A stretch of DNA of 64,000 nucleotides, taken from positions 507,921 to 571,920 of the forward strand of contig PTFA01000158.1 of assembly GCA_003342895.1 (NCBI GenBank), written 5' to 3'. The notes below the pieces were generated by a model, which saw only the letters and a list, made by a program, of their open reading frames with translations, had not been told where the DNA came from and did no database searches. The position numbers and the translations under genes were made by a program. This document shows positions 49,782 to 62,667 of the stretch, in pieces; within the stretch, counting starts at the first letter, position 1, and every line of letters begins with the position of its first letter. The stretch is from Casuarius casuarius. Its lineage: Eukaryota; Chordata; Aves; Casuariiformes; Casuariidae.

Positions 49782-50330
49782 CTGCTTCGTGAGACGGGCA
49801 CGTCCCGGCCTGAGCCCTGCCCAGGGCCTTCCCCACCCCAGCACGGCCAGACCAAGCTTTCAGCCCTGCTCTTTAAACCACGGCGTGCGGCTAGTCCCTC
49901 TCACCCACCCCAGGCCCCGGCGGCCGCGTCCCCCGCACCGGGCCCCCCTCCCGGGCGTGCAGCCCTGAGGGGCCGCACCGGCCTCCCCAGCACCAGCGGC
50001 GCCTGCCCCCGCGCCATGCAACGCCGGCCAGCAGCCCCTTCCACGGACCCACCTCAGCGCCGCCGCTCCCCGCCGGCCCGCAAAGGCGGCGAGGGAAAAG
50101 GCCCCAGACCAGCGCTGCGTCCCCCGCCCGGTGCGGGGACCTACGGCTCCGCCGGGAGCAACCGGCCGCTGCCCCAGGTCTTCCGATGCCCCCCTCAGCC
50201 GCCCTGTCCTCCCCTCTGCTGTCTCTTCCCGCCCCCGAAGGAACACCTATCTCCCGCCCTTCCCCTTTTTCCGACATTTTAACCCGCTTCCCCCGTCTCT
50301 CCTCCCGGCCTAAAAACATCCCACGCCATC
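49782..50330 (-). ncRNA. Candidate first exon of a divergent lncRNA (RAB30-DT type)
   Basis: The minus strand leaving the CpG island reaches a consensus donor, GAAGCAG|GTGAGT (exon end 49782). The 5' end is only estimated within the island. Human RAB30 has an annotated divergent transcript in this place and direction. The ORFs here are GC-driven and not coding-like. Confidence 0.4.
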
Positions 50331-50411
50331 AACATGGCGCCGCGGCCGCCACCCTCCTCTCCACACTCCCCCTCCCGCTTCCTCCTTGCGGCTGCGCAGC
50401 GCGGGGCAGCG

Positions 50412-50484
50412 TGGGAGTTGGAGTCCCCGCCTCCCCGCGAGGCTGGGCGGCCGGCGGGGCGGAGAACTACGACTCCCAGAAGGC
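50412..50484. promoter_or_regulatory. Two ZNF143/THAP11-type motifs in opposite orientation
   Basis: ACTACGACTCCCAGAAGGC (50466-50484) closely matches the SBS motif ACTACAATTCCCAGAAGGC. The reverse-oriented TGGGAGTTGGAGT (50412-50424) is one base from TGGGAGTTGTAGT. Such sites typically mark CpG promoters and often bidirectional ones. Confidence 0.7.
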
Positions 50485-50589
50485 AGCGGTGCCGGCGGGC
50501 GCCGGCCAATGGGGAGCTGGCTGCGCGGCCGCTGGCCCCGCCCCGGCGGGCGAGAGGGGTGATGTCATTGCTGAGCGGGCAGGGAGCAG

Positions 50590-50891
50590 GGGAGCGCCGC
50601 GACTCATTGTGCTCCGCCGGCGCCGCCTCCCGCTGCCGCCGCCAGCGCCGGGCCCGGCGGGGCGGCTCCTGCTCTGGCCCCAGGCGGCCCCGCTGCTCCG
50701 GCCTAGGGCTGCCCAGCGCCCGGCGGCGGCCCCGCTGCGCCCGCCGCGGGGGTTGCGCGCTGCCCCTGCCGCAGCAGCGGCCCCGTCGCGGTGCCCCCGC
50801 GGCTGCCAGGCTGCTCCCGCCGCCGGCCGGCTGCGCCCCGGCTCCCGCCTCGTTTTATGCTCGTGGAGAGGGAGGAAGAATCCCAAGCCAG
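50590..50891 (+). other. RAB30: Probable non-coding first exon of RAB30
   Basis: The exon ends at AAGCCAG|GTGAGT (donor at 50892), immediately followed by a T-rich intron start. The 5' end is estimated from the promoter motifs. The RAB30 name rests on vertebrate synteny: in human, RAB30 and PCF11 are adjacent and divergent, and RAB30 starts with an untranslated exon and a long intron. No Rab GTPase sequence is present in the window to confirm it. Confidence 0.5.
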
Positions 50892-51092
50892 GTGAGTCCC
50901 GCGCTCTCCCTTGTTTCCTTTATTTTATTTTATTTTTATTTTTTAAAATTTGTTTAAATCCTTTTTTTCCCCCTATCCCGCCCCAATCCGCTTGCGCGCA
51001 CCGCGTATTCCCCGGCGGGGGCAAAGCGCTGGTGCGCGGGGCCGCGCCGTGCGGCACGGGCTGCGCCTGGCGCCTGGGCATCGCTGCCAGAA

Positions 51093-51127
51093 ATAACGAT
51101 AATAATAATAATAACGATAATAATAAA
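51093..51127 (+). repeat. AAT trinucleotide microsatellite
   Basis: (AAT)n interrupted by ACG, just inside the intron. Confidence 0.9.
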
Positions 51128-52694
51128 ATGACTAACGCGGAGAGGAGCGGCGGCCCGCGCCCGCAGCGCGCCGCTCCGGGCCGCCGGCAGCTCCCGGGGC
51201 TCCGGGGCTCGCTGGTGCCCGCCGAGCGCGGAGCCTCGTGAGAAAGTCATTTAGGGCTGATGGGGAACTTCGTGGTCCTGCCAGCGCGGCTTCGGGTTTT
51301 TTTGGCGTATCTCTTTTTCTTTATTCGTTTTCCCTATTTCTTGTTGTTTCCGTCAGGTGCCTTTCGGGTCTCTTAAGCAATCAGTGTTAGGATGCCGGTG
51401 CGAAATAGTATTTTTTTTCCTTAGTACAAAATATCAGGATTTTTTTCCTCTAACTGTGTTATTGCTGCAATTGCTTGTGCTTCGCAGGCATCTAATTTGG
51501 TGATGCCGGCAACGCTGGTGGGTAAGCGTGTGCGCGCAGGAGAGCCCTGCTCACCTCGGCTGTCAGCATCTTCCAGTGCCCTTTAAAGTTAATCTGCTCC
51601 AAAGCCTGGCTTGGAGCTGCCTTTGAGAGCAGGAGGAGTGCGTACAGCTGAACTGAATGTATATATATACATTTTTTTCCTCCCCCTCTGCTGCATATTT
51701 GCTTCTGCGCCTCTCTTGTGTAACCGACACTGTTTTGTCCTCTGGCAGAGTTGCCTGGGATCGAGGGATGGGTGTCATGAGCGCAGGGTGGACAATGCAG
51801 CTCCCTGTTTCTGTGGATCAAAGTGTTGGTAAACACCAGCACAATGGTGGGGGAGTCTGGGTGCGATGCCCAGCGGTTTATATCCTCTCCTCCGGCCGGC
51901 GAATTCCCGAGGGGTGTCCGTTCTGCATCCAGACCTCCTGGCATTTATTTTTTTTTCTATTCTTTTTTCCTTCCTTCCTCTTTGTTACTGACTCAAAGGG
52001 GAAGAAAAACAGTGCATGCAGCAGTTGCCTTTGTTGGGTTGGTCCTTTTTAAAAATGTTGATTTCCTGGAATGGCATTTTCCTCTATTTCTATTTTGCAA
52101 GGGAGGGAACCAGTAACCTAATACAAGGTTTCCCATCTTGGCCTCAAAAGGCAAAGTTTTACAGCGGTGATTTTGTTAGCTATGAAGCAAAAGCACTGGA
52201 AGTGAAATGATAGTGTAAAAGTGACAGTTTGAAAGCCTGGGAATTATTCTGGGGAATGTCAATACAGAAGTTCTGCAGAACAAGCAGGGAATCCATGGCC
52301 AGGGGCTTTGTAGTTGAAAAACAGTGATGTTCTTGTGATGTCTTTATTTGATTCTGCTTTCATATTTAGCTATTTTAAGTGTATGTATTTTTTTTACATA
52401 TATATATATATTTATGCTGGTTTTATTATTTTTCCAAATTATTGGATCTGGTTGATTAGAAAGACTTCTAATAATGTCCTGTGCGGTAGCATTTTCAAGC
52501 TATATTATAGTACAGCAATAAGTGGATTAAAAACGTAGCTCAGAAATTCACACTAATCGTAAGATGAAGTTTTGCCTTGCAGCAACAGAAATACAGACAC
52601 ATAAAAATGGGCCAAAGTGGCGAAGCTCAGGAGATGAGTGATTGCTGTGAGAAGGCAAAGACAAGCTCTCAGGCCCTTGCCCTCGAGTTATTTA

Positions 52695-52745
52695 GGTCAT
52701 GATCCTGCAAAGACCTCAATATGTGCATTTACTGGCTTGGTTCAA
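52695..52745. repeat. Short remnant of a dispersed repeat
   Basis: CATGATCCTGCAAAGACCTC, then a degenerate tail with TATGTGCATTTACTGG, resembles the edge of an old sauropsid repeat ('GATCCTGCAAAGACTTATGC'). Low confidence. Confidence 0.3.
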
Positions 52746-53686
52746 GAAGTCCCTGAGATGCCAATTGCTGGGAAATGGGAGACAATCCCAGGAAAGTGGT
52801 GTTATATATTTCCTCTGTTCTTTTACTTTTTCCAGTGTCTTATTAGCAGCTGGTGTCTGAAAGGGGAGTCGGAGCTGGAATCTCTGAATCTCTGGTCTCT
52901 TGTTTTTTTGTAGTAGTCTGTTCTTCTTCATCAGAGTTCAGTGCCTTACTTGTGATATTTATAAAGCCAGAAATCACGCCTTTGCAAGACAGTAAGCATC
53001 AGCTACATGCCCTAAATCGTATTAAATTGTCCCCATTCCAGACCTGTTGCAGAAAGAGGTTCAAGTCCTCCCCCCCCTATGCTGGGGTGGCTCCATGCCT
53101 AAAGCGTGGAGGGGGTCCAAAAGACCAGTGAGACAGGGGACCTCAGGAGAGGCAGGACTGTGACAAACTCGCTTTTTTTTTTCCTTATGAGTTTTGTTTT
53201 CTTTTCTGCTACAGTGTTGAGCAAAGGGAAGATGCTGGTTTTCTAGCCTAGAATTTGGGAGTCTGGTGAGGAGATGGGGCCTTCTGCAAGAAGGTGTGAA
53301 TGGAGAAGGCTCTGAGCAGAGGGGCTGAGCTCTCGCTTCATGGGCAGGCACAGGGAGGGAAAATGAGAATTGGGCATCTGCGAAAGCATTGAACCTGTGC
53401 TTGTTTCTCTACCAGCCTTCCCGTGAAAGAGCTTTTTTCTGTTGAGACCCATGGTGAGCGTGTGCTCCTGTTCCTCCTAGGCCAAGCTAGTGGGAGATGC
53501 TAGCTACCACCTGTGGTGGAGTCTTGTGGCTCTCCAGTGCAGGCTGGGGCTCCTAGTTTTGGCTCTGGAGCTTCTCTTGTCCAGTGCTTGCTGTGACAGC
53601 CAAGCTGGCAACTGTCAGTCAGCAAAGTGCAGCGCTCACTGTAATTTCTGTGGCATGGCCCAGGCAGGTGTGTCTGCAGGTCTGCT

Positions 53687-53760
53687 TTTTTTCTTTTTTT
53701 TTTTTTTTTTTTTTNNNNNNNNNNNNNNNNNNNNNNNNNNNNNNNNNNNNNNNNTTTTTT
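53687..53760. other. Poly-T tract with a 40-N assembly gap
   Basis: A T homopolymer enters and leaves the gap (N at 53715-53754), so the missing bases are probably more T. Confidence 0.95.
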
Positions 53761-56732
53761 AGTGAGAGCTGTTGATTGACTCTTCTTATTTTTACATAAA
53801 ATGCAGCTGAGCAAGAAATTATAATACCTGGCAATTGGATCAATTCCTTATGACAGGACCCTGCAGTTTGAACACAAACTTTGCTCTTAATAGACACAGA
53901 AATAGGAGCAGGACATGTGCTAGGACTATATTTATTAGGCTATAAGATGGTCTATGTTCCTGATGGGTTTCCAATACCAAAATCAGCAGCCCATTTAGAT
54001 GGAGCTTGGAACAGGGATGGTGAGCAGCAGCCCTGCTTTGACTGAAGGCGGACGATGACCTAAGACTTCTGATCTCATCTCCAGTGTCTGTGATTTCATT
54101 CTGCAGCAAGTCATTCAGCTCCTCTCCAATTTGTTCTGTCAATAACTAAATTCTATTTTTAATGTCTGCGTTACGGTATGAAACAGTGCTGTCGTGTGTG
54201 TGATACAATCCTCATGCCTCTTGCTTGGTCTCTGCTTTGATCGTGAAATCAAATTGGGGATATTGAGTCAAACATCCCTCAGATGCTCATTAGGGTAGAG
54301 CAGGAATGAACTTGGCCCTTAAAAATTGTCAGTATTTAAACCCAATCAAGATGGCATTAAAGCAGGTCACTGTTAGCATAGAGCAGTTATGAAACTACTT
54401 TACTAAACATCAGCCCTCAACGTAGGGCAAAAGCAAGGTATTAGGGAGATTTGTGTTGTAATGTTATTTGATTTCACCCGGCATAGATAAAAACATCAGA
54501 GCACTCGGTTGTGTTGATAGGTATTTAGGTTGCAAACAGCTTGAGACTTAATTGCTATTTGCCATCTTCCCTCCTGGCGTTAGTGCTCTTGCTGCACTAC
54601 ACTGCTTCTATATGTTTATATATACTATTCCCTAATATACTCCAGACAAAATTTAAAATGCCTATTTAAACTAACCTAGTTGATTTTTTTTTTTCTTTCC
54701 CCTTCCTGAGATTAATTAGGGAATAGTTGTACAGAGGAAAAAGCCTCCAGTAAGGTCTTATATCGCTCCAGCTAGATAGAGCCTTACTGAAATCTGCTAC
54801 TGTCCTGTAAAAGATCAGAGGATATCCTGTTTATTTTCTTTTGTTTTAGCAGAAATACTTTCTTTTAGGTACTGCTAAAGTAGAAGTTGACTGTATTCTT
54901 TAAGTATCTGAATAGTGGGTACTTTTTTTTTTTTAACTTTGAAAAGAGTAATGTGAAGAGGAAGAGAGGGAAAACTGTTGGCATGAAAAAAGATGAGCTT
55001 GCATGTGGCTTCTCAAGAGACTGTATCCTACAGGCTGAGCAGGGTCTTAAAAAAAAATTTAAAAAAGGGCAGGGGAATAAAAGGATTAAAAATAAAAAGA
55101 TGTTAGAGATGCCAAAGTGCCCAGTGGCCAAGCAGTCCTTGGGTAACTGTGTCCTACTAAAGACATGCTGCATGGAGAGCAGAACATTATGTGGTCCCCA
55201 GCAGCTTGACCTGCTTCTCCACTGCGTTGCTCCTCATCTGTCATAAAGTTACAGAATGAAAAAACACAATTTAGTTTGCTGCATTAAGCAAAAGATTGTT
55301 TACTCAAAAAGGCAGCATGTGTGCATTTCAAGTATTTCTTGGTATAAATTCAGTATATTACCTTTAAAAGGGAACTGCCGTGGCATCCCTGAACCCAGTA
55401 GGGTGGTGGCCAGCCTTGGCTTTGATCTGCTGGGGATGGGGAGGAAAAGGGCATCCCATGGCTGTTGCTGGAGATGCAAATCTGTATGGCAAGCAGTTGT
55501 GTGGGCTTTCCAGAGTGCGTTTGACTGAGCCCCTTGCATCCATAGAAAGAGCAGAAATACTTGTTTCCATTTGCTTCTCCCAGCCAAGGATTCCCTTTGC
55601 CTCCCCTTGCCTCCTGCTCTGATGCATCTGCCCTCTCCCCCCCCCGCCCCCGGCTTTTCCGTATATAGCGATGTCCAGCAATGACTTGGGGAGCTTGGAT
55701 ACTCCCCGACTACCAGTGAATCCGGGGAATGTTGTCAACGGAGACTCCTGTCTGAAAAAGACGTGACACCAATAGGGAACAGGTTGCAAAAGATGCTGTG
55801 GGGGAAGAAGAACGTATTTGTGATGAGCCAACCTGCACCTATACTCTGCCCTGCAGCTGGCGAAACTCAAGGCACAGGGGCTTGACGAGCACTTCTGTTT
55901 TTCCACCAATTACTCTTTTGCTCCAAATACCTGTTCATCCATAGCTACGAAAGTGATAGAGCTGCAGGAAAAGTCTGAGCACACCACGTTTAGGGCTTAG
56001 ATCGACACCTTTGGTTAAAAGGTGTGTGCCGGCATTCAGCTTTACAAATGATCAAAGAAGAAATGAAAGAGGTTGCCAGGATGAGAAAAGAAATCATGTT
56101 GTTAACCGCCCAGATCTTGGTTTTGCTGTGGCGTGAAGAAATGCTTTCAGTAATAAAAATCTGACTTGAAAAAAAAATAATCATTAGTGCTTCTGTGCGA
56201 TTTAAGTTTCATTGCTTGAACTCGGAGTAATGGAAAATAGATCAGTTGAGGCTTTTTATCTAGCAAGGTTTTAAAGGAAGCCAGCTTCATGTCTAATTAG
56301 TGAGAAGTTCTCCATGGTGTCATCTCTTATACTTTTGGGGTCTAATGCATGGTATTTTCATGACTGCGATGTGGATGCAGCATCGGAATATTTACTTAAA
56401 GTAACCTCCTTAAAAACACTTGTCTGCAAGACAAACTCATTAATTTGCTTCTTAATCTGAATTCTTGTTAGCGACCTCAAGAAATCCCCTTTGGGGTCTC
56501 CATGCTGAGAACAAAGTACTGTGCTGGCTTATTTTCCTGTTTTCTGGTGACAGAAGGGGGTTTTCAATTCCACTGTCTCTAACGTGGGAGATTCAGGCTT
56601 TATTAAACTGGCTACCCAACTTGATTAACTGAGAGAGAAGGAGGCTGCCACTTAAAGACTCCTTTTGTGTGTCCTGGCTTCATAGCTATTGATTCAAACA
56701 CCTGAAAAATAAATGTAGGGTAGAAAAAGCTT

Positions 56733-56766
56733 TCCTGACTCATTTGGTATCCTGACTCATTTAGTA
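56733..56766 (+). repeat. Tandem 17-bp duplication carrying AP-1 motifs
   Basis: TCCTGACTCATTTGGTA is followed at once by TCCTGACTCATTTAGTA. Each copy holds the AP-1 site TGACTCA (56736-56742, 56753-56759). Confidence 0.85.
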
Positions 56767-58566
56767 TCCCCACCGGATCCTCTGGAGAAAGCAAATTGTT
56801 TCATCCCAAGCCAACTAATATTTGGATGTAAGGATTGAGTAGCCTTTCTCTTTCCTCCTCAAATCACAGTGGGAATATCTGCTCATTTTTTGTGTATTGT
56901 GAAAAAGATTGAGAAATAGCATTAGCCTTCTTATTTTGGCATCTCCCCCCGAAGTTCATGGCGCATCGTGTCCTGCGGAGAAAAGGTATTAACTCAGGTA
57001 AACCTGCGGTAGTGAGTTTTAATTAACACACCAATGAAGACCGAAGTATCTGTAGCTTTCACAAGAGAGTAGGGGCAGGCTTGGGATTTACGTACGTCCC
57101 CGAACTCGCGAGAACTCCAGGGCATGGCTGCGTTTCCAGTGTTTGGTTCTGCATCCTGGTTCCCCCAAGGTAAAAACGGCAAGTTTTGCAGGCTGGAAGT
57201 TTATCCTAATGAGGGATTTGAGGTCTGCTCCTATTCCTAGTAATCTCACTGGTGTTTCTGTGCCATGACTACTGAACGAGAAGTACTTTCACCATAAAGG
57301 GGTCATTTTAACAGAGTTTGCCGCTCTGATGTTCTCTGTCTAAAATCCACTCGAGTGAAGCAGATGTCTGCACTATCCTCTGTTATTCCTGCCCTACAGG
57401 CAATAGCTGTCTCCAGAGTGTCCTCATGCTGTGGCTGATGGAAGGCAGTGGCACCCTCAAATGTCTCACATACTCATCTGATAATGAAAATCCCCACTGC
57501 AAATACTTGTGCTCGAGGATTATGTAGTTATGGGACAATTCCTGAACAATTTGGTGTCTATTAAAAGAAAAAATGGTGAGTTGCAGATATCAGAAGCTTG
57601 AAACATCCGAAGTTGGTGCTTGATTTCTCTCTTGCATTTGTCCTCGTTCTGAACAATTTGTTCTGCCTAGATAGGGAATCATGCCCATTTTTTTTTTTCT
57701 TTTCAGGCCAGCAGTATTCACACTTCTAAAATATGGTAGTAGCATTTTGCTTGAATAGATGTGCATGTGCATAGAAAACCCCCAAATAAGCCCAGATTCC
57801 TGTTAACTCTTTAATTTCAGCAGACAAACTGGGACTCTGGAGTTTAGCCCTTAACTTCTAGAGTGAAGAGGGTAACAGATTTCTGTCCAACTGGTCCACA
57901 AGAGAGAAGTGGGAGCATGCAAATCATTTGGGAACTGCTCTGTTATCTATAGGAATGAGATTTTTTTGCAGTGTGACCTGCTGCTAAGTGTTTCTATCCA
58001 CTGAACATCTCCCATATAAGCATAGTATGAGCTTGATTCTGAATTGCTTCTGCCTCCCCCTCCTCCAAATAGCTGAAGAACAAACTCAAAGAAATGCATC
58101 CATACTGTGAACCTAAGGAACTTCCCAGTACATATTTCCAATATGTTTATAAACCTCGGAAACTACTTGTGCATCTCAAACCTCCAGCCTTTTATAAATA
58201 GCCATCCCATTTATAGTAGTGTTGCCTCTAACCTGTACTGTCTGGATCAGGAAACTACCTGGTTAAAAACAACCTTTGGAGGAAAAAAAAAAAGCAAAAA
58301 CGATTCTTTTTTTTTTTTTAAGGTTAATTTTCTTGGGACCACTGATTTGCTTTGCAGCCGTGCACATGATTGATTAATGCAAAAGCGTGAGCGACACGGG
58401 ACAAGTGGAAGTGGGGAGAAGGCACCTACTATGTGCGCTTTCAGCTACTTAAGTACCGTGTGGCAATGCAGAAAAAGAATGAAGGTGTAAATAAAATAGC
58501 AAATTTTCTCCCTGAAGGGGGTAGAAATTTAAGATGCTTAGAAACTAATGAAAAATACATCTGCTT

Positions 58567-58588
58567 AAAAAAAAAAAAAAAAAAAAAA
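58567..58588 (+). repeat. Poly-A run
   Basis: About 22 A residues, with an A/T inverted pair nearby at 58281-58320. No SINE body recognised upstream. Confidence 0.85.
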
Positions 58589-59439
58589 TCCCCCCAGTTA
58601 GAAATTCAAAGCTGAAGAAGTTCAAAACAGATGGAGTGTTGACTTGTGCAGCTAAATTACCAAGAGGGGAAAAAGAAAATCATTGTGGGCTAAGGTTAGT
58701 TCTGTTAGAATAAACGAGGCTGATTGTGAAATAAATATTAAATAAAGTTTCTCATTAAGTTCTGCATTTTTACAAAAGCTGTCGCCGTAGGGAGAAAAAC
58801 CTGGCGTGGGTTATTGTTTGTTTATCGTGGCTGTCAGTCAGTGTGCCGGGAAGCGTGTTGCACCCCATCGTAGAGGAGTCATTAGTAACCAGGCCATCCT
58901 GTTTAAATGTCAAACTCTGCTGAGAAATGTATAAAACTAAATAAAATATATATTTTTCCATCTTGTTAATACCTCTTTCACAGTATTCCTCATTTTGCTT
59001 GCTGACATTAGTTCTTGTAGATACAAGAATGCTTTAAAAATATCTCCTTCACAATGTTGACTGGTACTTGGGTAACTAATTCAGTTATGGCTCTTGAACC
59101 TGAAGCATTGGTCCATTCCCATTTCTGCCTCTTGTACAGTTTTGAGTCATTCATCTCTTTTTGACAGTTCCAGTATTATATTTATAGGCTATATTTTATT
59201 ATCAGTTGTCAGGCCTTTGGGATAGAGCATTAGTCCCTACTTTGTACCATGAGAATCTGGAGTTATCTGCAATTTGTAGGTGCTACTGTAATATAAAAAC
59301 CGATTAAGTAACCAGTGCAGTATCTGGAGGAAAAAAAGGGATAAACCATTAATGATCTGGGAAATACCAGTTCCTTTAGTTTTACTGCAAGTAAATCTGT
59401 GTGTAACTTCTAGTCTTGTCTAGAAAGACTTTTTTTTTT

Positions 59440-59600
59440 TTTTTTTTTTTGTAGGCAAGACAGTTGAATTCTTCTGCATCCAATCATTTTATGGATATAG
59501 ACAAGTCACTTCTAAACTTTCTGTATCTTAGTTGCCTTCATCTGTAAAATGAAGATAACCTCTGAGGGATACCATGAATATTCATCAGTATTTTATTGTG
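59440..59600 (+). mobile_element. MIR-like SINE fragment
   Basis: GACAAGTCACTTCTAAACTT, followed by TTCATCTGTAAAATGAAGAT, matches the MIR consensus ('CAAGTCACTTAACCTCT ... CATCTGTAAAATGGGGAT'). An ancient tRNA-derived SINE. A possible further old repeat piece lies at 59755-59815 (GGTGCTTTTCCTTTCAAAAG). Confidence 0.65.
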
Positions 59601-59914
59601 TGCTGCTGATGAGAAGCATTATAGGCAATGTTAATGAAGTTTATTCCTCAGCCTCTCCGTTGCACACTGATCAGTATTTCAAACATCTCCAGTCTCCACC
59701 GTGAGCGCTAGCAAATTCCTCACTGGACTTAGTCCATAGGTGACAGTAACAACTTCAATTTATATGGTGCTTTTCCTTTCAAAAGACTCCAAAAACTTTT
59801 ATAAACTGTAATCCAAACCAAGTGCAGCTATCCCCTTACCAGCTGCCAGCTACCAGTGAGGTGCTGTGTGCTGGATGCTGTAATATGGTTGGCAGCTCTG
59901 TATGACAAGATACC

Positions 59915-59943
59915 GAGAGAGAGAGAGAGCACTGCATGCAGTG
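59915..59943 (+). repeat. (GA)n run adjoining a perfect 14-bp palindrome
   Basis: GAGAGAGAGAGAGAG is followed by CACTGCATGCAGTG (59930-59943). Confidence 0.85.
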
Positions 59944-61724
59944 GAAATGGCACGGAGTTAAATGGAGAAGGGTGTAGTTAAATGGAAAGGCCAACGGAAA
60001 GGCAAAATCCACTAACTGAATTGTCATTTAGCTTTGGTGTGATCTGTGATTCCTAGAGATCAAGTGACTCTCATATGACGTGGCATTTATGCTGCAATCC
60101 CACTGTGCTGCAATGCTGGTTCATGTCTCACCAGGCAGAAAGAGCACTGTTTGCTTTTGGGGGGCTTTCTTGCTTTTCCACAGGAAGCATGCGTTTCTGG
60201 AGGTCTTCCATTCAGGTACTGTGGCACAACGGTGTGATTTCAGCTGTGTCCGTCTGGCATGGCCATGCCAATAGCATCCTCTTCATATGGAGGTGACAGG
60301 CCAGGCTTGGTCTGCACAGGCACTTGGCATTTGTTCTGTACATCCGAAGAAGTTGAAATTGTAACCCAGATAATCTCCCCTAGAACTTAAGTGTTGTTAA
60401 CCCTGCATCCTTTTAGAAAGCGTAAGTATCTTGGCAAATGTGTTGGCTAAAGATTTATGATGTTCAGTTGGGTTTGTCCACTTAGTGACGGAGCCTTGGC
60501 GTCTCCCCTGAATTTTAGGCACCAAAGTTAGGTTGTCTGAGGTTAAGAGTGTTATTACAGGAGGTCCCAGACAGAGTCTTTGGAGGGAAATGGGCAGACT
60601 TAGAAGTGCTGTCAGAGGAGGTTGTTTCTCTCCATGATTAGATGGGGGAACTGGCACTTGTATGAGGCTGATGCAGACATTTCAGTTGGTTCCTCAAAGG
60701 CAGGCAAGAAAAAAAAAGACAGTGCTGCTGTGTAGAGTGTAATCTGCTAGATCAGTGTCACACATTGCTGCTTTAAAAGACTTGACGTAAGGCTTGAGCT
60801 GTCAAACCACTTATTTACTAGAGGTTCCTCAACCTTTGCGCATCCAGGGCAAGAACATGTTTTGAAGAGGTTCTGAGCATCTTCAGTGCCGGGGCTGGAT
60901 GCTGAGGCTATGAGGGCTCAGAGCCACTAAAAATCAAGCCGAAGAGGTCCAGAAACTGGGTCCCATAAATTGGTAGCTACAGTTGGAAGCGATGACAGGG
61001 CCATGCAGAGAGGAGATGTGTGGCTGCTACAAGTACTATAGGTGGACTGGCATTAATGTGCTGAGTGAGCAGTCGGCTGCAGCCAAACAGAAAAGGAAAA
61101 ATCAGGGGTCAGTCCACCTTGGTTACAGTGCAGATGCTAATTTGGGTCTCTGTCCTCTAGCCAGCTGCCAGTTGGTCACAAAGTTTGCAGAAATTGCATC
61201 ATTTTTGTAATTTTGCTGAAATAGTCGTTCCTCCAGTAACTTTTGAGGCTCTTCTCCAGCTCGGCTATGTGATTGCAAATGCCTGTTTGCTGTAGGATTA
61301 GAGATGTGTATAATCCTTTAAGGAGAGGGAAACTTTTTGAATTCAGATGCCTGTCTGGCAATGCTCATCCAAAACTCACCTGGTATGAAGAAGAGGTTTC
61401 GTTGTATGATCTTTAGGCTTGGTCTGGGCTGATGGAGAACTGAGCAGTCAATAGACCACAGGTCCAGGCTGGGCTTCCTGCCTTTGTCTCCGAGTTATAC
61501 GCTTTACCAATCCTTACAATAAAAACAAAGCAACAAGTGTGCTTCCTGAATAATAATAGCATGCTGGATGAATGTATATTTTTTGGTATATTGTGGTGCT
61601 GTGACTCTCTAAAAACCTCTGGGTCCAGGATTCTGGTCTTTGTAGGTATTTAACCCCCCCCTAAATTTTATATTTTGCTAAACCATCTTCCCCCCACCAC
61701 CCTGGCCCATGATTTAAGCATCTA

Positions 61725-62020
61725 TATTGATGACAGTCAATAACTGCATTAATGTTTAATGCAGGAAGTTTTTCAACTTTAGAATCTCATTCATCCATAT
61801 TGCTATAATCGATTCATCCTGTAAATACTACACTAATTAGGAGAGGCTGATACACAAGCATCACTGTGACATGTATAAGCAACCTGTCTCCTTTTGATCC
61901 TTTCATTTTCTCTGCTTATGACTTTAATTGTGCACCATCTCGAATAGGACCTGCTATTTGTGCACCGGATGAACGAAGAGGGTGAACTTTTCATTTGCAT
62001 GTTAATGGAGCTTTGTCTGG
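61725..62020. promoter_or_regulatory. Possible conserved non-coding element
   Basis: The block is rich in homeodomain-type cores (CATTAATG, ACTAATTAGG) and holds an octamer ATTTGCAT (61993-62000) followed by GTTAATGG. The texture resembles vertebrate enhancers. No alignment was available. Confidence 0.3.
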
Positions 62021-62667
62021 GAAGGTGTGACTGGGTTTCAAGCAGTGCTATGCTGAAAAAGATAACATTGCAAATATGTGAGTAAATTCAATGCCAGAAG
62101 TTCAGGCATTGCTAACTACGAAGGCTTTCTTCCTCTGATAATTTCAAATGCACCTTTCAAATGGAGAAAGCAATTGGTATGATTTAGGAGGAGAATTATT
62201 GCAGAGAATGCCTTTCACTAATCAGTATGTATCTCCTTTATAGGAAGGAAGGGCTTGTAATGTGTGTGCCCTTTCTAAAGGGAGGATGTATTAATTGAAT
62301 CTTAATATGTGTTGTGACATGTATGGTGATGGGGGATATGTTGGAAAATATTGTGTGCTGAAACTAGATGGATTTGGTATGTGCGAAGATAGGTACGTTG
62401 CTGAGAATGGGTTTTTCTCAATAACTGAAGTTAAAAATTTATGTATAGGATATTTTGTAGTTTTTCTGGCATTTGAAGCTTTGACTAAGATTTTGACATA
62501 TTTCCCTCCAACTTTTTTTTTAAAGGGCAATCTCATATTATCTGAACTGAAATGCTTCCCAGTGATGTGTGTTTCAGTGTGTGCCTGGGGGTTTTTTGGA
62601 GACTGTTGCATGTTCCTCTTACAAAGAACCAACTCTTAATCATTATTTTGACTGTTCCTAGGCAAGT

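Larger units (their letters stand above)
49880..51250. promoter_or_regulatory. CpG island promoter, probable RAB30 promoter
   Basis: GC-rich, CpG-dense sequence contains GC boxes (GCCCCGCCCCGG, about 50534-50546), a CCAAT box (50506-50510), a CRE-like TGATGTCA (50560-50567), an ATGGCG core at 50333 and two ZNF143-type motifs (listed separately). The layout suggests bidirectional transcription. Confidence 0.8.

Noticed and set aside
50186..51241. 351-codon plus-strand ORF across the second CpG island
   Set aside because: It reads straight through a consensus splice donor at 50892 and an AAT microsatellite. The composition is typical of translated CpG island.
53687..53760. Poly-T tract as a retrotransposon tail
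   Set aside because: The adjoining sequence shows no SINE or LINE body, and the assembly gap prevents judging the true length.
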